DNA from: a virus
Reading direction: 5' to 3' (one strand)
Virus record (IMG/VR): IMGVR_UViG_3300049847_000812
Span: 1 to 49,685 of that record
Length of the DNA stretch: 49,685 nucleotides
Below, piece after piece: positions 25,015 through 31,355 of the stretch. The translations under genes and the position numbers were made by a program. Each line of letters opens with the position of its first letter. Position 1 is the first letter of the stretch. The notes beneath the pieces were generated by a model, which was not told the origin of the DNA, searched no databases, and saw only the letters and a list, made by a program, of their open reading frames with translations.

Positions 25015-25192
25015 GGACGGTTTCCTTTTCTTTTTCTTGCCCTTTCAATTGCCTTGCTAAGTCTTTTTTCCTAGCAAGCTCCAGAATACGGACTGCCATT
25101 TGATTCCATGACCGCCCATCTTTCTTGGCTTTCTCTCCAATCCACTCCAATAAATCCTCAGGCATTCTTACTGGCCGTGCGATAAATCCCAT
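25007..25192 (-). CDS. Ribbon-helix-helix (Arc-like) repressor
   Basis: 61 aa, AGGAG upstream. FIARPVRMPEDLLEWIGEKA then RSWNQMAVRILELARKK is the Arc/CopG pattern (strand, helix, helix), with a charged coiled tail. Transcribed from the minus-strand promoter at 25232-25260 and overlapping the primase start, so it may repress its own operon and the divergent one. A possible antirepressor target. Confidence 0.7.
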   Translation of the reverse strand: MGFIARPVRMPEDLLEWIGEKAKKDGRSWNQMAVRILELARKKDLARQLKGQEKEKETVHV

Positions 25193-25204
25193 ATTAAACT
25201 CCTA

Positions 25205-25260
25205 TTGAAAATCTTAAAATTACTATGTATCATATTAATCTATCTTGGACTCTTAGTCAA
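25205..25260. promoter_or_regulatory. Pair of strong divergent sigma-70 promoters
   Basis: Plus strand: TTGAAA (25205-25210), 17 bases, TATCAT (25228-25233). Minus strand: TTGACT (25260-25255), 17 bases, TAATAT (25237-25232). The -10 elements overlap by two bases. They serve the small-gene operon to the right and the ribbon-helix-helix/primase operon to the left. Confidence 0.7.
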
Positions 25261-25274
25261 TGAGGAGAAATCCC

Positions 25275-25532
25275 ATGCCATGCGCCCACGCGACCTGCCG
25301 ACAAGTCTATAGCCAGCGCCCAGCGCACGTGCTCAGCCAGTGCGCCATATGTTCTGAACAGCTTGGAGAGCTGGCCATCATCTCCCTACCATTTTCAGAG
25401 GAGTTGAATAATGTAATGGATGCATTCGAAGAGCGCGCTGCCGTCATGGAATACGAAGGCGCATTACCCCGTGCTGAGGCAGAGCGTCTGGCCTGGGAGA
25501 TTATGCGCGAATCACAGAAGGAGAGCCAATGA
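25275..25532 (+). CDS. Small zinc-finger-like protein
   Basis: 85 aa from the ATG at 25275 (AGGAGA upstream). The Cys/His content near the N-terminus (CAHATC, then CAIC) suggests a zinc site; the rest is helical and acidic (EELNNVMDAFEERAAVMEYE). First gene of a rightward operon of small early-looking genes. Confidence 0.6.
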   Translation: MPCAHATCRQVYSQRPAHVLSQCAICSEQLGELAIISLPFSEELNNVMDAFEERAAVMEYEGALPRAEAERLAWEIMRESQKESQ

Positions 25533-25723
25533 GCCAACGGGATTACTACGAGAAGCGGGATGGCTGGACGATCGAATACTACTGCGAGCATTGCGACCTC
25601 CCCAGTGAGCCCACTGGCTGCTGGCGTGGTTGTCCGCCTGGGACGCTGTATTTGTGCCTTACGATATGTGGCGACTTGGATAATCTCTTAAACGATCAGG
25701 AGAGGATTGATGCCGAACAATAA
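25529..25723 (+). CDS. Small Cys-rich protein
   Basis: 64 aa, starting by an ATGA overlap. EYYCEHCDLPSEPTGCWRGC then LYLCLTICGDL carries six Cys, a probable zinc-ribbon. AGGAG lies upstream. Unrecognised; likely a small host-takeover or DNA-metabolism protein. Confidence 0.6.
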   Translation: MSQRDYYEKRDGWTIEYYCEHCDLPSEPTGCWRGCPPGTLYLCLTICGDLDNLLNDQERIDAEQ

Positions 25724-25982
25724 GGGATACGATACGCACAGCATCCGCTACTACACAATGGCCGCTACAAATTGGGTCTGTGCGCACACGCTGCCGCTGC
25801 CCAATCCGATCCTGCGCACGATCCAAGAGGATCACCCTGAGATAGGAGTATCGTGGCGAGCACTTGATGTGGCGAGCAGTAAAGGGGACATCGAGGCAAC
25901 GAAGCGCCATGGCCGTGCCTGGATGCAAGCCTGGCAACGTGCACTGAAGGAGCACAGCGATGTGGCCACGCGACAGGGATGA
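25710..25982 (+). CDS. Hypothetical protein
   Basis: 90 aa from the ATG at 25710 (AGGAGAGG upstream). Soluble, helical, with Trp-rich segments (GVSWRALDVASSKGDIEATK, HGRAWMQAWQRALKEH). Overlaps both neighbours, as is usual in this operon. Not recognised. Confidence 0.6.
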   Translation: MPNNKGYDTHSIRYYTMAATNWVCAHTLPLPNPILRTIQEDHPEIGVSWRALDVASSKGDIEATKRHGRAWMQAWQRALKEHSDVATRQG

Positions 25983-26205
25983 GATGTGGGAATTTATCCG
26001 CAATTGCAAGGTGGTGTGGCTCGACACCGATAACTTGACTCCTTTTTATGACCATGTTGACAACGAAGGCGCACCATACGATCAATGGGAAATGGCACTG
26101 AATCAACTAACACAGGACATCCAATCGGGAAAGGCACGAGAAGAATGGGAGCGACGAGAAAAGGAAGCAAAAGACATGCTGCGCAAACAGGGGGAACAGT
26201 TGTAG
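25960..26205 (+). CDS. Hypothetical charged protein
   Basis: 81 aa, AAGGAG eight bases before the ATG. N-terminal Trp-rich (MWPRDRDEMWEFIRNCKVVW), then a long charged helix (GKAREEWERREKEAKDML). Unrecognised. Confidence 0.6.
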   Translation: MWPRDRDEMWEFIRNCKVVWLDTDNLTPFYDHVDNEGAPYDQWEMALNQLTQDIQSGKAREEWERREKEAKDMLRKQGEQL

Positions 26206-27170
26206 CTGAGGAGCGGCTGCAATGTTCCTCTTTCTGGCACGACGGGACGCGATGCGCTGATTATGCACCACCGGCAGAGGCACTCCTGCTGGGGGCAGGG
26301 CTATATCAGAAAACGTCCATCACTCTGCCATTGTGCAGCCTGCATCGCGTGCTTACTGGCTATGTTATCCGCCAGGCGCAGCAGCAAGAAGAGGATGTGG
26401 GGATAGAAGAGAAGGAGCAAGAAGAGGCACAATTCCATCCCCGTCGCAACGAGATCACGACGGTAGAATCTGCCTGGCGGATGATCGATCTTTGGGTGGC
26501 GGAGCATGATGGCCTCCCCCCGCGCTGCGACGATCTCGAAAAGGACAAGAGCCTACCGCACTACAAAATTATGCAGAATCTCTACGGGAATATGGCGGGA
26601 TTCTACCAGGAAGGGGTACGACGTGGCGCCTGGCAGGATGGCGCCTGGAATATTATCCGCAACGGTGGCACACGGACTCGTGTGCGCCGCTATGCTGAGG
26701 ACGATATATGGAGTCTCATAGGCGCATGGGTCAAAGAGCGCGGACGTATCCCGTTTTATTATGAGTATGGCACTGGCAGCGACCTTCCCTCATTTTCGAA
26801 TATTTCCCGGCGCTATGGCGGCATGGATGGCATACTTGCTTCCGGCCTTAAGCGGGGTATTTGGACGCGTGAGCAGATGTCCGAATATAAGCACACCGCG
26901 CTCGAACGCCAGACACGCGGCTATCCCTATCTGCGCAGGAAGATCGGTGCGGATTTCGTGCAGCAGAAAATAGACAAGGGAGCACATGAGCGAGAGGTTT
27001 TCTGGGGCATTGTCGCCGCGTGGGCAGCAAGGAATCCAGGGATTATCCCCACATCGACACACCTGGAGGAGCCTGATATGCCAGGACGATATAAGGCCTG
27101 GCGGATTTGCGGGAGCATGGAGCTTTTCAAGAGAGAAGGCGCGGATAGAGGATTGTGGGAAATGAAGTAG
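26145..27170 (+). CDS. Protein with three HNH_repeat-like modules
   Basis: 341 aa if started at 26145; the ATG at 26085 is an alternative, as both overlap the gene before. A zinc-like N-terminal part (CSSFWHDGTRC, later LCSLH) and an acidic linker are followed by three modules: EHDGLPPRCDDLEKDKSLPH with MAGFYQEGVRRGAW; KERGRIPFYYEYGTGSDLPS with MDGILASGLKRGIW; ARNPGIIPTSTHLEEPDMPG with ELFKREGADRGLW. Each resembles the homing-endonuclease-associated repeat and the modules of 19049-19705. Likely DNA-binding; no nuclease active site was found. Confidence 0.6.
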   Translation: MGATRKGSKRHAAQTGGTVVAEERLQCSSFWHDGTRCADYAPPAEALLLGAGLYQKTSITLPLCSLHRVLTGYVIRQAQQQEEDVGIEEKEQEEAQFHPRRNEITTVESAWRMIDLWVAEHDGLPPRCDDLEKDKSLPHYKIMQNLYGNMAGFYQEGVRRGAWQDGAWNIIRNGGTRTRVRRYAEDDIWSLIGAWVKERGRIPFYYEYGTGSDLPSFSNISRRYGGMDGILASGLKRGIWTREQMSEYKHTALERQTRGYPYLRRKIGADFVQQKIDKGAHEREVFWGIVAAWAARNPGIIPTSTHLEEPDMPGRYKAWRICGSMELFKREGADRGLWEMK

Positions 27171-27180
27171 GGTAAAGAAA

Positions 27181-27206
27181 ATGGAGAGGGAACACTCCCT
27201 CTCCAT
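27181..27206. terminator. Bidirectional hairpin terminator
   Basis: ATGGAGAGGGA (27181-27191) and TCCCTCTCCAT (27196-27206) are perfectly complementary with an ACAC loop. It lies between two convergent genes (ending 27170 and 27213) and can serve both strands, though no T-run follows. Confidence 0.7.
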
Positions 27207-27212
27207 CTGATG

Positions 27213-27350
27213 CTACATATTCAGCCGATTACTCTCTCGATCATATCTCCGGTGGCCATACCGCACAGTAATGCGATCATCCACAATATGCACGGCCAGA
27301 AGACAGATGGAGATGATGATTGCGCCGATGCCTGCCATTACGAACCACAT
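27213..27350 (-). CDS. 45-aa membrane peptide
   Basis: 45 aa. MWFVMAGIGAIIISICLLA forms one membrane helix (about residues 2-22), followed by a basic tail (RYGHRRYDRESNRL). GGAGAG lies seven bases before the ATG, and the gene overlaps the end of the HTH gene. Small membrane peptides of phages often affect superinfection or membrane functions; its role is unknown. Confidence 0.55.
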   Translation of the reverse strand: MWFVMAGIGAIIISICLLAVHIVDDRITVRYGHRRYDRESNRLNM

Positions 27351-27601
27351 GTGTTTCTCTCCCGCAATAGGGTACAAATTTGTTCAATAGCCTTCTGATC
27401 CCTGGTGAAGAGTGCGCCGAGATCATCTATCCCCAGAGCTGTGATAATGCGAATCGCCTTGCTCGCGATCATTTGCTCGCACCCATATGTCTCAGCACGT
27501 TGTAGCGTGGTATAGTGCACGTTGCTGCGAAATGCCAATTCGTGCAGGGATAGGCCTGCCGCTTTGCGATAGGCATAAAGGGCCGTGGACTTATGTGCCA
27601 T
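27338..27601 (-). CDS. Cro/CI-type HTH regulator
   Basis: 87 aa. The HTH spans about residues 8-60: LYAYRKAAGLSLHELAFRSN, VHYTTLQRAET, ASKAIRIITALGI. No C-terminal peptidase-like domain, so it is Cro-like in size. Its start overlaps the stop of the gene before it. A candidate regulator of the small-gene operon and a possible target of the antirepressor. Confidence 0.7.
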   Translation of the reverse strand: MAHKSTALYAYRKAAGLSLHELAFRSNVHYTTLQRAETYGCEQMIASKAIRIITALGIDDLGALFTRDQKAIEQICTLLRERNTCGS

Positions 27602-27845
27602 GCTGTTCCCCTAATATGATCTTCCCGCACACTGAGCACGTCACTGGGAGACCATGAATCTCCTGCCACTCCCCGCAGTGCCCGATGAGCGATGGTGTCT
27701 TTTCTATGATACGTACTTGTCGTTTTGGCGCCCTGCTCAGCGCATTCCACGCGCGCTGATAGGCCTTCCGTTCTTCTTTGTGAGCCAGGTAATACGCGCG
27801 CTGATAGGCCAGCTTTCGTTCCCTATTTTCCTGATACCAGCTCAC
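27591..27845 (-). CDS. Small zinc-binding protein
   Basis: 84 aa from the GTG at 27845, which overlaps the upstream stop (GTGA) with AGGAAGAG before it. A basic helical N-terminus (WYQENRERKLAYQRAYYLAH), similar to the leader of many phage HNH-type proteins, is followed by a C-terminal site, HCGEW and CSVCGK. No HNH residues are complete, so it is probably a truncated or minimal relative. Confidence 0.55.
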   Translation of the reverse strand: MSWYQENRERKLAYQRAYYLAHKEERKAYQRAWNALSRAPKRQVRIIEKTPSLIGHCGEWQEIHGLPVTCSVCGKIILGEQHGT

Positions 27846-28087
27846 GCTGCAAACTCTTCCTGGCTCTGGCCAGAGCACAATTCCCAGACTTTTGCGACAT
27901 CGCTGAGCTGCCATGCCATCGGGCTCTCCGCGCGCTGGCCAAGAGTATAGGCGTCATCCCATGGCCAGGCCTTGCACTCCTGCGGGATGAGCTGCGCGAT
28001 GTGGCGCTCACGGCAGGCGCAGCGAAAGTGGCGCACGGTCGGGAATTGTTTGAGGAATTTTACGCGGATGATATATTCGCGTTGCAT
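27842..28087 (-). CDS. Hypothetical protein
   Basis: 81 aa from the ATG at 28087 (GGAGA six bases upstream); the longer frame to 28225 lacks a ribosome site. MQREYIIRVKFLKQFPTVRH then FRCACRERHIAQ and QECKAWPWDD; possible metal site of Cys/His. Unrecognised. Confidence 0.55.
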   Translation of the reverse strand: MQREYIIRVKFLKQFPTVRHFRCACRERHIAQLIPQECKAWPWDDAYTLGQRAESPMAWQLSDVAKVWELCSGQSQEEFAA

Positions 28088-28181
28088 GACTCTGTCTCCT
28101 GTGTTAGTGTATTTGCATATATACAATTCGTGTTCCCTAGACTGCACTAGGATGGTTGATCCTCTCCCCGTGCAGGGATAT

Positions 28182-28550
28182 TTACCTGTGGGTTGCCCAG
28201 CTTCCGTTGTTCCAATCCGCAGCATCCGCAGCTCGCTGCATCCGATTCTGCGCCACCATCTGCTTGTATCCTAATTCGCGCCCTAGTTCGTCGCGCTCGC
28301 ATCGCTCAGTGGCGCTGCCGTATTTCTTCCCAGCGATAATCACCCTATAGGTCCAAATCCCCTGCTCATTTGCCGGCATGGGCCCAGAATCCACTCTGTG
28401 GGTGGCGGCATGACCATAAGCCACACGACTCGACACAGGAGAAGAGGTGGCATTAAACAGCATGAACCAGAGAGTTAAGATGCCAGCCGTCACGAGGGCT
28501 TAGGTAACAATCTGTGCGATGGTCGTGGCGATACTTGTGTTGTGTTTCAT
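28182..28550 (-). pseudogene. Signal-anchored protein interrupted by an in-frame TAA
   Basis: From the ATG at 28550, with AAGGA eight bases upstream, the frame reads MKHNTSIATTIAQIVT, then TAA (28502-28500), then ALVTAGILTLWFMLFN in the same frame and on for 100 residues. Without the stop it would be a 122-aa protein with one N-terminal membrane helix. The only restart nearby is a GTG at 28493, eight bases after the stop, with no ribosome site of its own. Either a recent nonsense mutation, coupled restart, or readthrough. The downstream part has natural composition (WTYRVIIAGKKYGSATERCE). Confidence 0.6.
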
Positions 28551-28572
28551 GACAATTTTCCTTGTATGGTTT

Positions 28573-28659
28573 TTACGACAGAATGATGATTGCGCCCAAG
28601 AGCCCGATTGCGATCATGCCGACTGTGAAGATGAAGAAGAGTTCCTGTGCGCGTTTCAT
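28573..28659 (-). CDS. 28-aa membrane peptide under cassette promoter A
   Basis: 28 aa: MKRAQELFFIFTVGMIAIGL then LGAIIILS, a positive N-terminus and one membrane helix. CAGGAGA lies just upstream, after the leader hairpin of cassette A, so this is the gene that promoter serves. Too short for normal gene callers, but its promoter, hairpin and ribosome site support it. Confidence 0.6.
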   Translation of the reverse strand: MKRAQELFFIFTVGMIAIGLLGAIIILS

Positions 28660-28686
28660 ATCCGTCTCCTGCCTGGTGATGGTTTC

Positions 28687-28770
28687 GGGGGAGTCCATCT
28701 CCCCCTTCTGATATACTTATCGGATTATTGGATAGAATCTTTAGCCTTAAATTGTGTGATCTAGCTCACG
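28687..28770 (-). promoter_or_regulatory. Promoter cassette A (sigma-28-like, CRP-like site, hairpin)
   Basis: On the minus strand, in order: TGTGA-N6-TCACG-type palindrome (28755-28770), -35-like TAAAGATT (28743-28736), 11-base spacer, -10-like TCCGATAA (28724-28717), then hairpin GGGGGAG/CTCCCCC (28705-28687) and the gene. TAAA-N15-GCCGATAA is the sigma-28 layout. The palindrome overlaps the last codons of the gene upstream. Confidence 0.75.
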
Positions 28771-29001
28771 CTCCATCCGAGCTACCTGGTTGGTCGCCAA
28801 CCCTGCCGCCGCCCATAATCCGATGAGCATCTGATGGCTTAGCTCCTCGACCAGGCATACCACGAGATCATCGGCAATCTCCTGCTCGCAGGCATCAAGA
28901 TCATTGGCGCAGGCCTCGCAGAGCCAGAAATCATGGCGATAGACTGTCCCGATAACCCGATCATCATTCGCTGCGCACGATTCGCAGATTTTTCCGTGCA
29001 T
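28747..29001 (-). CDS. Small zinc-finger protein
   Basis: 84 aa from the ATG at 29001 (AGGAGC eight bases upstream). CESC and CEAC about 21 residues apart form a likely zinc site; the rest is acidic and helical (DACEQEIADDLVVCLVEEL). Its final codons, ELDHTI, are part of the palindrome of cassette A, so coding and regulatory sequence overlap. Confidence 0.6.
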   Translation of the reverse strand: MHGKICESCAANDDRVIGTVYRHDFWLCEACANDLDACEQEIADDLVVCLVEELSHQMLIGLWAAAGLATNQVARMERELDHTI

Positions 29002-29176
29002 CACTCTTGCTCCTTGCCTGTGACAATTCCAATAATAAGTGGCGCATTTCCGGTCCCATGGCGGCAATTGATTCCTCAGCGATAAGCCCCACATCCTCTA
29101 CCTGATCATCATTTTCAGCTTCTTCCCAGGAGAAAGGAATAGCAAGAAGCCCAAATTCAAGCCTTACTCCTCCCAT
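28964..29176 (-). CDS. Hypothetical acidic protein
   Basis: 70 aa, overlapping its neighbours at both ends. Acidic (WEEAENDDQVEDVGLIAEES) then a basic helix (LLLELSQARSKSDARKNL). The ribosome site is unclear, as GGAGGAG lies inside the first codons. Unrecognised. Confidence 0.5.
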   Translation of the reverse strand: MGGVRLEFGLLAIPFSWEEAENDDQVEDVGLIAEESIAAMGPEMRHLLLELSQARSKSDARKNLRIVRSE

Positions 29177-29361
29177 AGATAATGATCCTTATCTTTCCGG
29201 TGTGCCCTCGTTCGGATCCATTCACAGCCCCTGATATGATTCTGCGCCTCTGCACGCCAGCCCTGATCATCATCAATGGCCGGAACTGGCGGTTGATCAT
29301 CCTCAGGATATGGGAGGAGTGCATCACAATAGAGACAATGATTCGCTGGTTTTTGTTTCAT
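29164..29361 (-). CDS. Small zinc-ribbon-like protein
   Basis: 65 aa from the ATG at 29361 (AGGAG five bases upstream). CLYCDALLPYPED then HIRGCEW gives Cys/His that could bind zinc, as in phage C2H2-like small proteins. Preceded by the hairpin at 29376-29396 but without a sigma-28-like promoter, so probably cotranscribed with the SWIM gene. Confidence 0.6.
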   Translation of the reverse strand: MKQKPANHCLYCDALLPYPEDDQPPVPAIDDDQGWRAEAQNHIRGCEWIRTRAHRKDKDHYLWEE

Positions 29362-29375
29362 AATGCTCCTTGGCT

Positions 29376-29396
29376 GGGGAGTCTCAACCACTCCCC
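29376..29396 (-). terminator. Leader hairpin between SWIM gene and zinc-ribbon gene
   Basis: GGGGAGT (29376-29382) and ACTCCCC (29390-29396) pair with a seven-base loop. It resembles the cassette hairpins (GGGGGAG/CTCCCCC) but has no promoter before it. It may set transcript ends or stability. Confidence 0.5.
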
Positions 29397-29404
29397 CATT
29401 ATTT

Positions 29405-29929
29405 TTACTCAGCCGCCCATTCGATCGGTCCGTACTGCGCCACCACGGCCAGAACCAGAGGCCCGAGGCACACCTGATGAGCTGGCAAATCCGCATAATC
29501 TCGCATCACCACGCCATCGGGCGCATAGGGATGGAACCGTCGCAGACCATTCTCACCGAGCAGCCTGGCGATGCCATTATGCGTATTTCCGTGGCGATCG
29601 GTGGCTGTAGCGATATAATCCTGATCGGTCCAGACATCGCTCGCGAGCGCCTCTTTTTCCATGCGCGCAGACAAACATTTCGCCCACCGATGCTTGCACA
29701 TATTATCGGGCGCATTTCCCTGCTGAAAATCCACGCAGGGGCACGAGCCGTTGACGGCATAAATATGGTGGTGGTTGGTCACAATCGCACTGCCGTCGTG
29801 CCGCAATTCCACGCCGCCGTCCAGAATAATTTCTACTGCGCGAGTGATACGGGCTACGTTGTAGGGATATTTCTCTGCTGCGCGTTTTGCCAGGACATTC
29901 AACTGGGCTTTTCGTGTCTCGGTCATCAT
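29405..29929 (-). CDS. SWIM-type zinc-finger protein
   Basis: 174 aa from the second ATG (29929), eight bases after AGGAG. The motif CPCVDFQQGNAPDNMCKHRW is CxCx(n)CxH, the SWIM zinc finger found in DNA-linked and recombination-associated proteins. It is preceded by a beta-hairpin-like GGVELRHDGSAIVTNHHHIY, as in other phage SWIM proteins. Expressed from cassette B. Role unknown. Confidence 0.7.
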   Translation of the reverse strand: MMTETRKAQLNVLAKRAAEKYPYNVARITRAVEIILDGGVELRHDGSAIVTNHHHIYAVNGSCPCVDFQQGNAPDNMCKHRWAKCLSARMEKEALASDVWTDQDYIATATDRHGNTHNGIARLLGENGLRRFHPYAPDGVVMRDYADLPAHQVCLGPLVLAVVAQYGPIEWAAE

Positions 29930-29958
29930 GGTCATTGCTCCTGTGTGCCTAGTGTCTC

Positions 29959-30042
29959 GGGGGAGTCCATCTCCCCCTGATGACATACTTATCGGATGAT
30001 CGGGTAAATACTTAAGTGCTAAATTGTGTGATCTAGCCCACA
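29959..30042 (-). promoter_or_regulatory. Promoter cassette B
   Basis: Minus strand: palindrome TGTGA-N6-CCACA (30027-30042), -35-like TTAAGTAT (30015-30008), 11-base spacer, TCCGATAA (29996-29989), hairpin GGGGGAG/CTCCCCC (29977-29959), then the ribosome site of the SWIM gene. It has the same order and spacing as A, C and D. Confidence 0.75.
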
Positions 30043-30052
30043 ATTTTATGCT

Positions 30053-30343
30053 CTATATCCACTCTCCGGAATCACTATACAAACTGCCTGCTCCCCACCG
30101 CAGAACATCGCCATCTTCCGCGCTATAGTGTGCCAGCAGATACGCGGTAACCTGCTGATCCGGATCATCCTGCCATAGAGCGTAAGCGGCGCTGGAATGA
30201 TCTAGGATATCGTCCCCGCCGAGTTGCAGGCAGGCATCTAAAATGGCTGGGCTGGTTTCAAAACTACTCAGAGCATCCTCTGTTCCGGCAGGATACCCTA
30301 AGTCAACAAAGCGAATGTTGATAGCGCGTATTTTCATCATCAT
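30053..30343 (-). CDS. Hypothetical protein under cassette C
   Basis: 96 aa from the ATG at 30343, eight bases after AGGAG; an ATG two bases after the ribosome site is too close. MMMKIRAINIRFVDLG, then acidic and Trp-containing segments (AYALWQDDPDQQVTAYLLAH). Soluble, unrecognised. Confidence 0.6.
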   Translation of the reverse strand: MMMKIRAINIRFVDLGYPAGTEDALSSFETSPAILDACLQLGGDDILDHSSAAYALWQDDPDQQVTAYLLAHYSAEDGDVLRWGAGSLYSDSGEWI

Positions 30344-30370
30344 GGTCATGCTCCTGTGTCTAGTTCCTGC

Positions 30371-30454
30371 GGGGGAGTCCATCTCCCCCTTCAAAGTACT
30401 TATCGGATGATTGGGTAAAATACTTAAGTGCTATTTTATGTGATCTAAGTCACA
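30371..30454 (-). promoter_or_regulatory. Promoter cassette C, perfect CRP-like site
   Basis: Minus strand: TGTGA-N6-TCACA (30439-30454, a full match to the CRP consensus arms), -35-like TAAGTATT (30426-30419), 11-base spacer, TCCGATAA (30407-30400), hairpin (30389-30371). Serves the gene ending at 30053. Confidence 0.75.
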
Positions 30455-30475
30455 AATCCCTAAATGAGGCGTAGG

Positions 30476-30841
30476 TTATCGCCTGGCCACGTCATCTGCG
30501 AACCATTTCGCGGCCTCGTTGCAGTCGATCTCTGCCCAATCGCCGCGTACCCAGCGATGCGTAAATTCCGCATTCAGCCGCTCACGATACGCAGCGGGAT
30601 AGGTGCAATTTTCCGACGTAAAAATACCATCATTCATCATGCCGCAATATATGGCCAGGGCATATTGCCGATCTTCGCGATCCAGGCATGCCTGACAGAC
30701 CTGAGGGAACATGCCAGCGATGTGGACCATCGGGATCTCGCAGCGGTAGCATGTCGCGCTTATTATGGGAAACATCTCATCCATTGTCTTTATCGTGGTT
30801 GCGTTATTGAGGTTTGCGATAATCTGCGTGGTAGTTCTCAT
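30476..30841 (-). CDS. Zinc-finger protein under cassette D
   Basis: 121 aa from the ATG at 30841 (eight bases after AGGAG). CYRC and CQAC about 18 residues apart suggest a zinc ribbon; RTTTQIIANLNNATTIKTMD precedes it and a Trp/acidic helix follows (HRWVRGDWAEIDCNEAAKWF). Unrecognised. Confidence 0.6.
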   Translation of the reverse strand: MRTTTQIIANLNNATTIKTMDEMFPIISATCYRCEIPMVHIAGMFPQVCQACLDREDRQYALAIYCGMMNDGIFTSENCTYPAAYRERLNAEFTHRWVRGDWAEIDCNEAAKWFADDVARR

Positions 30842-30869
30842 GGTCATTGCTCCTATGTCTAGTTCCTGC

Positions 30870-30926
30870 GGGGGAGTCCATCTCCCCCTGATACTATACT
30901 TATCGGAATCTCGGATAAAATCTTTA
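30870..30926 (-). promoter_or_regulatory. Promoter cassette D
   Basis: Minus strand: TAAAGATT (30926-30919), 11-base spacer, TCCGATAA (30907-30900), hairpin GGGGGAG/CTCCCCC (30888-30870). Unlike A-C there is no CRP-like palindrome upstream; the coding end of the gene before it begins four bases away. Confidence 0.7.
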
Positions 30927-30929
30927 GCG

Positions 30930-31160
30930 CTAAATATAATAACGTTGATTTTTTACTATATCTCTATAGAGCGGATCGGCATAGGTCTCGTCGGCATCTG
31001 CCTGCGCGTCAGCCGCTGTGGGGTATGGGTCGCTCCATAGGCAATCGCCTGCGTAATCCTCTGGCTCCCAATACCAGGCTGTGGCCTGTGCCGGCTTGCC
31101 GGTGCACCCATTGATCTGCCGAGTCTGATTGCCCTGGAAAATTCTGATATTGTGGTTCAT
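30930..31160 (-). CDS. Small hypothetical protein, first of the leftward cassette run
   Basis: 76 aa, AGGAG upstream. N-terminal beta-like part (MNHNIRIFQGNQTRQI), then WYWEPEDYAG and an acidic helix (PTAADAQADADETYADPLYR). Transcribed from the sigma-70-type promoter at 31207-31234 with an operator-like palindrome. Unrecognised. Confidence 0.6.
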   Translation of the reverse strand: MNHNIRIFQGNQTRQINGCTGKPAQATAWYWEPEDYAGDCLWSDPYPTAADAQADADETYADPLYRDIVKNQRYYI

Positions 31161-31206
31161 GGTTATGCTCCTAATATTTGCCGTTTCGTTCGCTTCATCT
31201 ATATAT

Positions 31207-31249
31207 ATTATAGCATATATGGGTAATGCTGCAAGTATATTGCAGCATT
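31207..31249 (-). promoter_or_regulatory. Sigma-70 promoter with overlapping palindromic operator
   Basis: Minus strand: TTGCAG (31234-31229), 16 bases, TATAAT (31212-31207). A perfect ten-base inverted repeat, AATGCTGCAA and TTGCAGCATT (31225-31249, five-base centre), contains the -35 element. A bound repressor would block it. Confidence 0.7.
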
Positions 31250-31307
31250 CCTAAAAATAAATTATCTTCTCTCCGAAGCTCGTGGCTTCTCCTGTGTCCC
31301 TGCTGTG

Positions 31308-31331
31308 GCGCCGGTTCGCTCCTTCCGGCGC
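31308..31331 (+). promoter_or_regulatory. Leader hairpin before the virion genes
   Basis: GCGCCGG (31308-31314) and CCGGCGC (31325-31331) pair around a ten-base loop, 24 bases before the first virion ATG. It may stabilise the late transcript. No clear plus-strand promoter was found in the same gap. Confidence 0.45.
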
Positions 31332-31355
31332 TTCGGTGGCTTATGAGGGAACAAA

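Noticed and set aside
28519-28764. Plus-strand 81-codon frame with hydrophobic start
   Set aside because: It runs across promoter cassette A and opposite the 28-aa peptide; no ribosome site.
29363-29980. 205-codon plus-strand frame
   Set aside because: Antisense to the SWIM gene and its promoter cassette, which have better evidence.
28687-30926. CRISPR array from the regularly spaced repeats
   Set aside because: Repeats are 400-1300 bases apart with genes between, and contain promoter elements; not an array.
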